64,000 bases of DNA, taken from contig JOAZ01000012.1 of NCBI GenBank assembly GCA_000720535.1, positions 62,001-126,000 on the forward strand, written 5' to 3'. Made by a program: the position numbers and the translations under genes. Position 1 is the first letter of the stretch, and each line of letters starts with the position of its first letter. A model generated the notes under the pieces. The model did no database searches, had not been told where the DNA came from, and was given only the letters and a program-made list of their open reading frames with translations. Of the stretch, positions 42,983 through 50,122 are shown piece by piece. Origin of the DNA: Streptomyces halstedii (GTDB lineage: Bacteria; Actinomycetota; Actinomycetes; Streptomycetales; Streptomycetaceae).

Positions 42983-43253
42983 GGCTTCCTCCTGAGGAGC
43001 GCGCGGTAAGGTGGTGCATTTGATCATTTCTTTAGTCGGCCATTACCTTATCGGGCCACGTCAATGCCCCCAGGGGCGCGGGCCCGAGCCCCGGGGACAC
43101 CCCGCCGGGACCGCCACCCGGCGCCGGCCGGCACGGCCTGGCCCCGACCGGCCCCCGCACCACACCAACCGCGAGCAGCGAAGCGCTGTTCCTTCGCCGT
43201 AGACCGGCGAGGAAGGCGCGGGAACGCACGGGGTGGCGTCCAGACCACGCAGT
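42983..43253. other. gene-free promoter region of the antiporter operon
   Basis: It contains an unusually A+T-rich patch (43013-43050) bounded by TAAGGT (43007-43012) and its complement ACCTTA (43045-43050), plausible promoter or operator material. The remainder up to the CRISPR-like repeats shows nothing recognisable. Confidence 0.5.
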
Positions 43254-43343
43254 CCGCTCCCCGCGCACGCGGGGATGGTCCCTGCATGGGTTCCCCCTGG
43301 AGTTGCTGTCTGTGCCGCTTCCCGCGCGTGCGGGGACGACCCC
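43254..43343 (+). CRISPR. orphan two-repeat type I-E-like CRISPR remnant
   Basis: Two 29-bp repeats (43254-43282 and 43315-43343) are separated by one 32-bp spacer (43283-43314), giving the 61-bp period of type I-E arrays. Both have the Streptomyces-type core CCCCGCGCACGCGGGGATGG or its variant CCCGCGCGTGCGGGGACGAC, with a 7-bp palindromic stem kept in each by compensating changes. They differ at 6 positions. No third repeat is seen one period either side and no cas gene is in the window. Confidence 0.7.
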
Positions 43344-43477
43344 GTGACTGGCCCGCTCCGTCCCCCATGCGAGCTACGCCCAGGTGTCCACCGTGAGGTG
43401 ACGATCCGTGGGCGTCCGATCCGTAGCGTTCACGTCGGTCGCGGCGCTTGGGCCGTGGGTCTGACGAGGGGGTTCTC

Positions 43478-44308
43478 ATGAGGGTGGTCTGGCAGGTCCT
43501 GGCCGTCGTGGCGGTCTCGATGATCGGTGGCAACGCGGTCAACGCGTTGGACGGCAGTCCGTGGCTCACCCTCGGGCTCGGCCTCCTGGTGGCCGTGGTC
43601 TCCGTGCTCGTCTACGGCTGGGTGGTCCGCAGGACCGAGCACCGGCCGTCCACCGAGGTGGCGCGGAAGGGCGCCGGGTCCGCGATCGGGCGGGGGACGC
43701 TGATCGGTGTCGCGCTGTTCGGGGTCGTCATCGCCAACATCGCCTTCCTCGGGCACTACGAGATCCACGGACTCGGCTCGGTGACCGGCGCGCTGGGGCT
43801 GGTCGGCTTCATGGCCGCCGCCGCGGCGACCGAGGAGGTGATGTTCCGCGGTGTCCTGTTCCGGCTCGTCGAGGAGCGCACCGGTACCTGGATCGCGTTG
43901 TCGCTGTCCGGCCTGGTCTTCGGCCTGGTGCACCTGCTGAACCCGCACGCCGATCTGTGGGGCGCCGTCGCCATCGCGATCGAGGCCGGCGGCATGCTCG
44001 GTGCCGCGTACATCGCCACCCGTAGCCTGTGGCTGCCGATCGGCCTGCACTTCGGCTGGAACTTCGCGGCGGCCGGCATCTTCAGCACCGAGGTCTCCGG
44101 CAACGACACCCCGCAAGGACTGCTGGACACCACGACGTCCGGGCCGAAGCTGATCAGCGGTGGCGCGTTCGGTCCGGAGGGCAGCCTGTACTCGGTGCTG
44201 TTCGGTGTCCTGATGACGATCGGGTTCATGTGGCTGGCCCACCGGCGCGGCAACCTGGTGCCCCGTCGCCGTGCCGACCGCGCCGCCGCCCCTACACTCG
44301 TCCGATGA
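43478..44308 (+). CDS. CPBP-family intramembrane metalloprotease
   Basis: A 276-residue membrane protein of the CPBP (CAAX protease/bacteriocin-processing) family with about seven hydrophobic helices. All motifs are present: TEEVMFRG (E119, E120, R124), FGLVH (H152) and HFGWN (H191, N195). Bacterial members process or confer immunity to peptides, or act as membrane-stress proteases. ATG 43478 follows GAGGGGG. Its stop overlaps the next start (ATGA), so it is the first gene of an operon with a two-component pair. Confidence 0.9.
   Translation: MRVVWQVLAVVAVSMIGGNAVNALDGSPWLTLGLGLLVAVVSVLVYGWVVRRTEHRPSTEVARKGAGSAIGRGTLIGVALFGVVIANIAFLGHYEIHGLGSVTGALGLVGFMAAAAATEEVMFRGVLFRLVEERTGTWIALSLSGLVFGLVHLLNPHADLWGAVAIAIEAGGMLGAAYIATRSLWLPIGLHFGWNFAAAGIFSTEVSGNDTPQGLLDTTTSGPKLISGGAFGPEGSLYSVLFGVLMTIGFMWLAHRRGNLVPRRRADRAAAPTLVR
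44293..44298 (+). promoter_or_regulatory. internal -10 box TACACT before the histidine kinase
   Basis: TACACT lies inside the end of the CPBP gene, 6 nt before the kinase ATG. A leaderless internal transcript for the kinase/regulator pair is possible. Confidence 0.4.
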
Positions 44309-45462
44309 CCGCGCTACGCCATATCCCGCAGTTCGGGCGCCAGTTGGGCGTCAGGGTCTGGTACGTCCCGCTCGCGGTCCTGCTCTTCGCCGCCTCGTTC
44401 CTGCCGGCCTTCCGCAGCAACGGTACGGAGATCGGCGCCCTGCCGACCCGCCCCTTCGACGCGCTGGCCGTCGTGGCGATCGCCCTCCAGTGCTTCCCGC
44501 TCGCCGCACGGCGCCGGTGGCCGGTCAGCTGTCTCGCCCTGGTGGCGGCCGGCTTCTCCCTCGACCAACTGCGCGGCTACCACACGCTCGCGGGCACCGC
44601 GCTTCCCATCGCCCTGGTGACCGTGGGGTCCTACCTGGAGCGGAACCGGCGCACCACGGTGCTGCTCTTCTCGGCGGCGTACGTCCCGCTGGCGGTGGCG
44701 CTCCACCGGGTCGGTCCGGGCGAGCCGGTGGAAGAGTTCGTGACGTTCTATCTGGCGCTGGCGCTGGCCTGGGGGCTCGGGGCGTGGCTCCGGTTCGCGC
44801 GGGCCGCGGAGGCGGAGCGCCGGGTGCGGGTCGCCGAGGACAGCCGCACCGCCGAGCGCACCCGTATCGCCCGCGAACTGCACGACGTCGTGACCCACCA
44901 CGTGACGGCGATGGTGGTGCAGGCCGAGGCGGCACGCTATCTGACCGCGGCCCCCGAGCGTCTCGACGAGAGCCTGGCCGCCGTGTCCGACACCGGCCGG
45001 CGGGCCATCACCGACCTGCGCCACCTCCTCGACCTGCTCAACCCCGACCACGGCTCCGAGGCCCGGACGCCCGCCGTCGGCAGGGTCCTCACCCTCGTGG
45101 AGCAGACGCGGCGGGCCGGGCAGCCGGTGGAGTTCACCGAGGAGGGGACCCCGGCGGTCTCCACCGGCAGCGCCGACCTCGTGGCCTACCGGGTCGTGCA
45201 GGAAGCCCTGACCAACGCACTCAAGTACGCCCGCGGCAGCCGCACATCGGTCCAGGTCCGCCACGGCGAGAAGGAGATCACCGTGGAGGTCGGCACCGAC
45301 GGGTCCGGCGGCAGGACCGAGGGCCCCGGCGGCAGTGGCAAGGGCCTCGCCGGGCTCCGGGAACGCGTCGACGTCCTGGGCGGCGAGTTCAGCGCCGGCC
45401 GGCGGGCGGAGGACGGCGGCTTCGTCGTCCGGGCGCGCATACCGGTAGGAGGCTCGGCGTGA
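44305..45462 (+). CDS. NarL-type sensor histidine kinase
   Basis: A 385-residue membrane kinase with four or five N-terminal hydrophobic helices (about 20-165) and almost no extracytoplasmic domain, typical of intramembrane-sensing kinases. The HisKA_3 dimerisation domain has phospho-acceptor H193 (ARELHDVVTHH), and the HATPase_c domain has QEALTNALKYA and GLAGLRERV. Such kinases often sense envelope stress or antimicrobial peptides. ATG 44305 overlaps the CPBP stop, and its own stop overlaps the regulator's GTG start. Confidence 0.93.
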   Translation: MTALRHIPQFGRQLGVRVWYVPLAVLLFAASFLPAFRSNGTEIGALPTRPFDALAVVAIALQCFPLAARRRWPVSCLALVAAGFSLDQLRGYHTLAGTALPIALVTVGSYLERNRRTTVLLFSAAYVPLAVALHRVGPGEPVEEFVTFYLALALAWGLGAWLRFARAAEAERRVRVAEDSRTAERTRIARELHDVVTHHVTAMVVQAEAARYLTAAPERLDESLAAVSDTGRRAITDLRHLLDLLNPDHGSEARTPAVGRVLTLVEQTRRAGQPVEFTEEGTPAVSTGSADLVAYRVVQEALTNALKYARGSRTSVQVRHGEKEITVEVGTDGSGGRTEGPGGSGKGLAGLRERVDVLGGEFSAGRRAEDGGFVVRARIPVGGSA

Positions 45463-46118
45463 CCGACCCGATCCGGGTCCTGGTCTGCGACGACCAGGCG
45501 CTCATCCGCACCGGCCTCGTGACGATCATCGACGCGCAGCCCGACCTGGAGGTGGCGGGGGAGTGCGGGGACGGGCGGAGTGCCGTCGACCTCGCCGGTC
45601 GACTGCGCCCGGACGTCGTCGTGATGGACATCCGTATGCCGGTGCTCGACGGCATCGAGGCCACCCGCCTGCTGGCCGGTGCGGGGGTGTCGCACCCCGT
45701 CAAGGTGCTGGTGGTGACGACGTTCAACCTGGACGAGTACGTGTACGAGGCGCTGCGCGCCGGAGCCAGCGGGTTCCTGCTCAAGGACGCGCCGCCGGTG
45801 CAGCTGCTCCAGGGCATCCGGACCGTGGCGATGGGCGCGGCCCTGCTGGACCCGGAGGTCACCCGCCAGCTCGTGGGCAGGTACGCGGCCCGCATCCGGC
45901 CCACCGAGGACACCCCGCAGGACCTCCCGCTGACCCCCCGTGAGCTGGAGGTGCTCCGCCTCATCGCGAACGGGCTCTCCAACAACGAGATCGCCGCGAC
46001 CCTCGTGATCAGCCGGGAGACCGTCAAGACCTTCGTCTCGCGCATCCTCACCAAGCTCGGGCTCCGCGACCGGGTCCAGGCGGTCGTCTACGCCTACCGC
46101 CAAGGACTGGTGACCTGA
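45459..46118 (+). CDS. NarL/LuxR-family response regulator
   Basis: A 219-residue regulator: receiver domain (1-125) with D11/D12, phospho-acceptor D57 in VVVMDIRMP and the K of LLKDAP, and a C-terminal LuxR helix-turn-helix (about 150-215: LTPRELEVLRLIANGLSNNEIA). GTG 45459 is preceded by TAGGAGG and overlaps the kinase stop (GTGA). With the kinase and CPBP protease it forms a three-gene operon whose target is not visible. Confidence 0.94.
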   Translation: MTDPIRVLVCDDQALIRTGLVTIIDAQPDLEVAGECGDGRSAVDLAGRLRPDVVVMDIRMPVLDGIEATRLLAGAGVSHPVKVLVVTTFNLDEYVYEALRAGASGFLLKDAPPVQLLQGIRTVAMGAALLDPEVTRQLVGRYAARIRPTEDTPQDLPLTPRELEVLRLIANGLSNNEIAATLVISRETVKTFVSRILTKLGLRDRVQAVVYAYRQGLVT

Positions 46119-46155
46119 GGGGCCGAAGACAGGCCCGGCCGACGGACCGAAGACA

Positions 46156-46194
46156 GGCCCGGCCGCGACACCGTCACGGTGTCGCGGCCGGGCC
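46156..46194. terminator. bidirectional terminator
   Basis: A 17-bp perfect stem (46156-46172 with 46178-46194, core GGCCCGGCCGCGACACC) and loop GTCAC. The left arm overlaps the second copy of a 19-bp direct repeat (46123-46141 and 46147-46165). Confidence 0.85.
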
Positions 46195-46219
46195 CTGGGT
46201 GGGGACGGGGCTTGGCTTG

Positions 46220-47674
46220 TCAGTCCTTGATCTCGATCGGCTCGCCGTCGGAGGCGGACGAGGACGACGAGGAGCCCGTCGCGGGCGCCGGCACGGCCGC
46301 CGGGGCGGCCTTGCCCTTGAGGCCCTGGAGCAGCGCGCCCAGGTCGACGCCCGTGGTCGAGCTGAGCAGCTCCATGCCCTGGGCGACGTTGTCCGTGACC
46401 GTACGGGACAGCTGGCTGGCGCCGTCCGTGGAGATGACCGTCATCTTGTCGATGGCGCTCAGCGGCTCGGAGGCCTTGGCGACGACGGTGGGCAGCACCT
46501 CGACGAGCATCTGGAGCACCGCCGCGTCGCCGTACTGCGCGAACGCGTCGGCCTTCTTCTGCATGGCCTCGGCCTCGGCGGAGCCCTTCGCGGCGATGGC
46601 CGCGGCCTCCGCCTCACCCTCGATGCGTACGGCGTCGGCGAGCGCGGAGCGGTGGAGCTTCTCACCCTGACCGGTCAGGCGGGCGCGCTCGGCCTCGGCC
46701 TCGGCCTCCTTGACCTGGGCGATACGCCGGGCCTCGGCCTCCTGCTCCGCCTGGTAGCGGGCGGCGTCGGCGGGCTTGCGGACCTTGGTGTCCAGCTCGC
46801 GGTCGGTCAGCGCGGCCTGGCGCTCGGCGACCTTCTCCTGCTCGCTGAGGACCTCCTGCTGGCGGGCGGCCTCGGCGAGCGGCCCGGCGGCGTTGGCCTT
46901 GGCGGCGGCGGCTTCCGTCTCCGCCTTGATCTCGGCCTGCTTGAGGTAGAACGTCCGCTCGGCGATGGCGATCTCCTCGGCCGCCTTCAGCCGGGCCTGC
47001 TCCGAGGCGCGGCGGGCGATGGCCTCCGCGATGTCGGCCTCCTGCTTGGCGCGGGCGGCCTCCGGGCGGCCGAGGTCCTCCAGGTAGGAGCCCTCGGTGG
47101 TGATGTCCTGGATCTGGAAGGCGTCCAGGATGAGGCCCTGGCCGGAGAGGCTGGCCTCGGCCTCCTCGGCGACCTGGCCGGCGAACGCGGCACGGTCGCG
47201 GATGATGTCCTCGACGGACATCCGGCCGACGATCGCGCGCAGCGCGCCGGAGAGCACTTCCTGGGTGAAGCCGACGATGCCGTCCTGCTGCTGGAGGAAG
47301 CGCTGGGCGGCGGCCCGGATCGCGTCCTCGCTGCCGCCGACCTTGACGATCGCGACGCCTTCGAGGTTGGACTTCACGCCGCGCAGGGTGACGGCGCCGC
47401 GTACGGCGACGGGGATGTGCCGGCTGGAGAGGTCGAGGGTGAACTTCTGCTGGACGAACGGCACGACGAAGACGCCGCCGCCGACGACGACCTTCTGCCC
47501 GCTGTTGTCGATGCTGGTGCGGCCGGTCACCGGGTCGGTCGACTTCTTGCCGCGGCGGCCGGTGATGATGAAGGCCTGGCTGGGCCCCGCGACCTTGTAC
47601 CGGGTGATCACGGCCAGGGCCAGGAGCACGACGAGCACGACGACGCCGACGATGGCGATCACTACTGGACTCAT
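46220..47674 (-). CDS. flotillin-family SPFH protein
   Basis: A 484-residue flotillin of standard length. Membrane helix about 3-24, SPFH/Band-7 domain about 25-200 (GGGVFVVPFVQQ, VEDIIRDRAAFAGQV), and an Ala/Glu coiled coil about 200-380 with the EA-rich heptads of flotillins. The C-terminal region (SAIDKMTVISTDGASQLS, then GVDLGALLQGL) is the flotillin oligomerisation signature; a Ser run precedes the end. It is a closer match to classical FloT/flotillin-1 than the larger protein at 34723-36843. The NfeD partner is encoded 162 nt upstream on the same strand. Confidence 0.93.
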   Translation of the reverse strand: MSPVVIAIVGVVVLVVLLALAVITRYKVAGPSQAFIITGRRGKKSTDPVTGRTSIDNSGQKVVVGGGVFVVPFVQQKFTLDLSSRHIPVAVRGAVTLRGVKSNLEGVAIVKVGGSEDAIRAAAQRFLQQQDGIVGFTQEVLSGALRAIVGRMSVEDIIRDRAAFAGQVAEEAEASLSGQGLILDAFQIQDITTEGSYLEDLGRPEAARAKQEADIAEAIARRASEQARLKAAEEIAIAERTFYLKQAEIKAETEAAAAKANAAGPLAEAARQQEVLSEQEKVAERQAALTDRELDTKVRKPADAARYQAEQEAEARRIAQVKEAEAEAERARLTGQGEKLHRSALADAVRIEGEAEAAAIAAKGSAEAEAMQKKADAFAQYGDAAVLQMLVEVLPTVVAKASEPLSAIDKMTVISTDGASQLSRTVTDNVAQGMELLSSTTGVDLGALLQGLKGKAAPAAVPAPATGSSSSSSASDGEPIEIKD

Positions 47675-47836
47675 GAGAGATGTCCCCCCTGCCTCCCTAC
47701 GGGGGGCAGTTTGTTCGGACTGTGTGCGGAATGCGGACGGGCGTAGGGGTGGGTGGCGTCCCGCGCTCGGTGCGCGGGTGGTGGTTCCGCGCCGGGCGGC
47801 GCTCGGCGCGCGACGGTAATCGGCGCCGGGCGACGG

Positions 47837-48358
47837 TCATCGCTCTACCGGGCGGACCGTGACCGAGGTGGACGAGAGGATGGCCTCGACCCAGATCTCC
47901 GCGCCCCGCGCGATGGGCAGCGGGCTCTTCGCGGAGTACTTCACCGTCTGGCCCGCGAGACGCAGCAGGACTTCCCCGTAGCCGTCGGCCGGGATGGGAG
48001 TGACGACCGACCCGGAGGTGCCGACGAGGTCCTCACCGCGGGGTGTGGCCGCCGTCTGGTCGCGCATCAACGCCTTGCTGAGCTTCCAGGTCAGCCAGCC
48101 GGCCACGAGGCCCGCGACCGCGCCGACCGCGACGGCGCCGGCCGTGCCCACCCCGGTGGTGCCGAGCACGATCGCGCCGCCGAAGCCGAGCATGGACAGG
48201 AAACCGGCTATGACGGGGAGGGAGAGCAGACCGTCGAAGAAGCCGTTCAGCAGGCCGCCGAAAGCGTCGCCCACGAGCCCTTCGAGAACTCCGTCGAAGA
48301 TCAACGACAGGACGAGGAGAACGATTCCCGCGATGCCGAGACCGAGAAAGACGGTCAT
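47837..48358 (-). CDS. NfeD-like membrane protein, flotillin partner
   Basis: A 173-residue protein with about three hydrophobic segments (about 2-25, 50-75 and 78-100) and a C-terminal OB-fold-like domain (about 110-170: GEDLVGTSGSVVTPIPADGYGEV), the short NfeD form without protease domain. NfeD proteins are encoded next to flotillins in most bacteria. ATG 48358 follows GGGGAG. The 162-nt gap to the flotillin gene contains only GC-rich sequence without a convincing terminator. Confidence 0.85.
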   Translation of the reverse strand: MTVFLGLGIAGIVLLVLSLIFDGVLEGLVGDAFGGLLNGFFDGLLSLPVIAGFLSMLGFGGAIVLGTTGVGTAGAVAVGAVAGLVAGWLTWKLSKALMRDQTAATPRGEDLVGTSGSVVTPIPADGYGEVLLRLAGQTVKYSAKSPLPIARGAEIWVEAILSSTSVTVRPVER

Positions 48359-48463
48359 GTGATCACTCCCCCGACTTCTGACTTCCCCCGAAGTATTTAC
48401 GTCGAACTGGTTGAATGATCCCATACACCCTGGTGAAGAGATACTGCCGGAGCCCGGCAGTCT

Positions 48464-48949
48464 TTATCCGTTCTTGATGCCGGAGAGGTGCGCCGCGAGC
48501 GTGCTGACCGACCGGAACGTGGCTCCGAGCAGCGCGACGTGCTTCCAGCGCAGCACCCCGTCCGGCCCGATCAGGAACACCGAGCGCCGCACACCGATAC
48601 CGGGCGCGGCCACCTTGTACGCGCGGGCGACGTCCCGGCCGGTGTCGGCCAGGAGCGGCATGCGGAGCCCATGGGCGCGGGCGAACGCCTCATGGCTGTC
48701 CACACCCTGCGGGCTGATCGCCCAGACCTCCGCGTCGAGCCCCTCGAAGGTCTCGAACCCGGAGGAATAGGCGCAGAGCTGTTTGGTGCAGACGGCCGTG
48801 TCGTCACCGGGATAGAAGGCGAGGACGACGGACCGGCCGCGCGCGTCGGAGAGCGTGCGCTCGCCCCGCTCGAAGGCGTCCCCGGTCCATGTGCCGCCCG
48901 GCAGCGTGAAGTCCGGTGCCGGAAGGCCGATCTCGGGTCCTGATGCCAT
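48464..48949 (-). CDS. Bcp-type thiol peroxiredoxin
   Basis: A 161-residue peroxiredoxin of the AhpC/TSA superfamily, Bcp/PrxQ subfamily. It reduces H2O2 and organic hydroperoxides. The peroxidatic Cys54 lies in FYPGDDTAVC, and Cys59 five residues on (CTKQLC) is the likely resolving Cys of the atypical two-Cys, intra-helix type. ATG 48949 follows GAGGAG. Its upstream region holds a remarkable array of 13-14-bp repeats. Confidence 0.93.
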   Translation of the reverse strand: MASGPEIGLPAPDFTLPGGTWTGDAFERGERTLSDARGRSVVLAFYPGDDTAVCTKQLCAYSSGFETFEGLDAEVWAISPQGVDSHEAFARAHGLRMPLLADTGRDVARAYKVAAPGIGVRRSVFLIGPDGVLRWKHVALLGATFRSVSTLAAHLSGIKNG

Positions 48950-48968
48950 GGGTGCTCCTCTTGTTTCC

Positions 48969-49090
48969 GTACGGACTCGCCGTACGGGACTCGCTGTACG
49001 GACTCGCTGTACGGGATTCTTGTGCGGGACTTTTCGTGCGGGACCCGCCGTACGGGACTTTCCGTACGGGATTTTCCGTACGGGGGCGGG
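48969..49090. repeat. nine tandem 13-14-bp GTACGG-type repeats upstream of the peroxiredoxin
   Basis: Units begin at 48969, 48982, 48996, 49009, 49022, 49036, 49050, 49064 and 49078, each G-T-(A/G)-C-G-G followed by an ACTCGC- or GACTTTCC-like tail. It lies between divergent peroxiredoxin and hydrolase genes and could be a multi-site operator or simple slippage. Confidence 0.85.
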
Positions 49091-49221
49091 GACGGGACTC
49101 GTACAGTGAACGCCACTTCCGGCACGTGGACACGTTCCACCCATCCGCGGGTTCTCCGGGGCCGAATATGGGACAGGAGAGGGCGGGGCAGGGGTCCCCG
49201 CGCCCCGAACGGGAGGTCTGT

Positions 49222-50010
49222 GTGATCCAGCGTCCGCCGTCGGCAGCGGTGCTCATCCTCCACGGCGGCTACGAGACGGGTCTGGCACCGCCCCCGCCCG
49301 GCCCCATGAACCTGCCCGGCCTGCGGATGCTGCCGTTCGTCCACGGGGTGACCCGCGCGGTGCGGGGCGGCCCCGAGGTCCGGGTACGCCGCGTCCACTA
49401 CGCCCACCGGGGCTGGAACGGCACCCGGCAGGACCCGGTGGACGACGCGGTACGGGCGCTGGACCGGCTGCGGCGCGAGGCCGGCGACATCCCGGTGGTC
49501 CTGCTCGGCCACTCGATGGGGGCACGCGCCGCGCTCCACGCCGCCGGCCACCCCCTGGTCCGCGCGGTGGTGGGCCTCGCCTCCTGGTGTCCGCCCGGCG
49601 ACCCGGTGACGCAGCTCGCGGGACGTGACGTCGTCCTGGTGCACAGCACCCGGGACCGGGTGACCAGCCCGCTCGCCTCCCAGTCGCTCACGGCGCGCGC
49701 ACGCCGGGCCGGCGCCCGTACCTGCCTGGTGACCGTCCCCGGGAGCGACCACGCGATGCTCCGGCGCGCGCCGGCCTGGCACCACCTGACGCACACGCTC
49801 GTGGCGGGACTGCTGGGCCTGGCCCCGGTACCGGCGCCGGTCGAGGCCGCGTTCGGCCTGCCGCCCGGCGCCTCGGCGTCCGACGGCACGCTGTGCCTGG
49901 CCGACGTGGACACCCGGGGGCAGAAGAAGGAGCGGGGCACGGAGGACCGGACCGGGACGGCCGGCCAGGGCCTGCGGGGATGCGAGGTGGAACAGGGCGG
50001 CGGACGATGA
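49222..50010 (+). CDS. alpha/beta-hydrolase
   Basis: A 262-residue soluble hydrolase with nucleophile elbow GHSMG (S98), oxyanion-type VLILHGGYE near the N-terminus, a probable acid Asp in VHSTRDRVTSP and catalytic His in GSDHAML. It may be a dienelactone-hydrolase- or esterase-like enzyme; the substrate is unknown. The C-terminal ~50 residues are Gly/Glu/Arg-rich and probably disordered. GTG 49222 has GGGAGG 5 nt upstream; an in-frame ATG at 49168 lacks comparable support. Confidence 0.8.
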   Translation: MIQRPPSAAVLILHGGYETGLAPPPPGPMNLPGLRMLPFVHGVTRAVRGGPEVRVRRVHYAHRGWNGTRQDPVDDAVRALDRLRREAGDIPVVLLGHSMGARAALHAAGHPLVRAVVGLASWCPPGDPVTQLAGRDVVLVHSTRDRVTSPLASQSLTARARRAGARTCLVTVPGSDHAMLRRAPAWHHLTHTLVAGLLGLAPVPAPVEAAFGLPPGASASDGTLCLADVDTRGQKKERGTEDRTGTAGQGLRGCEVEQGGGR

Positions 50011-50122
50011 AAGGCGGAGAGGGCGGCACGGCGGGCGGTCCGGATCCGTCCGGCGCGATACCCGCCGTACCGGGACGGACCTGCCCGGTATCCCGCCGCA
50101 CCCGCACACCCTGGAGGCTCCG

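Noticed and set aside
43064..43481. Short frames translating to PAHAGMVP and RACGDDP
   Set aside because: These peptides are the usual mistranslation of type I-E CRISPR repeats; the region is scored as a CRISPR remnant instead.
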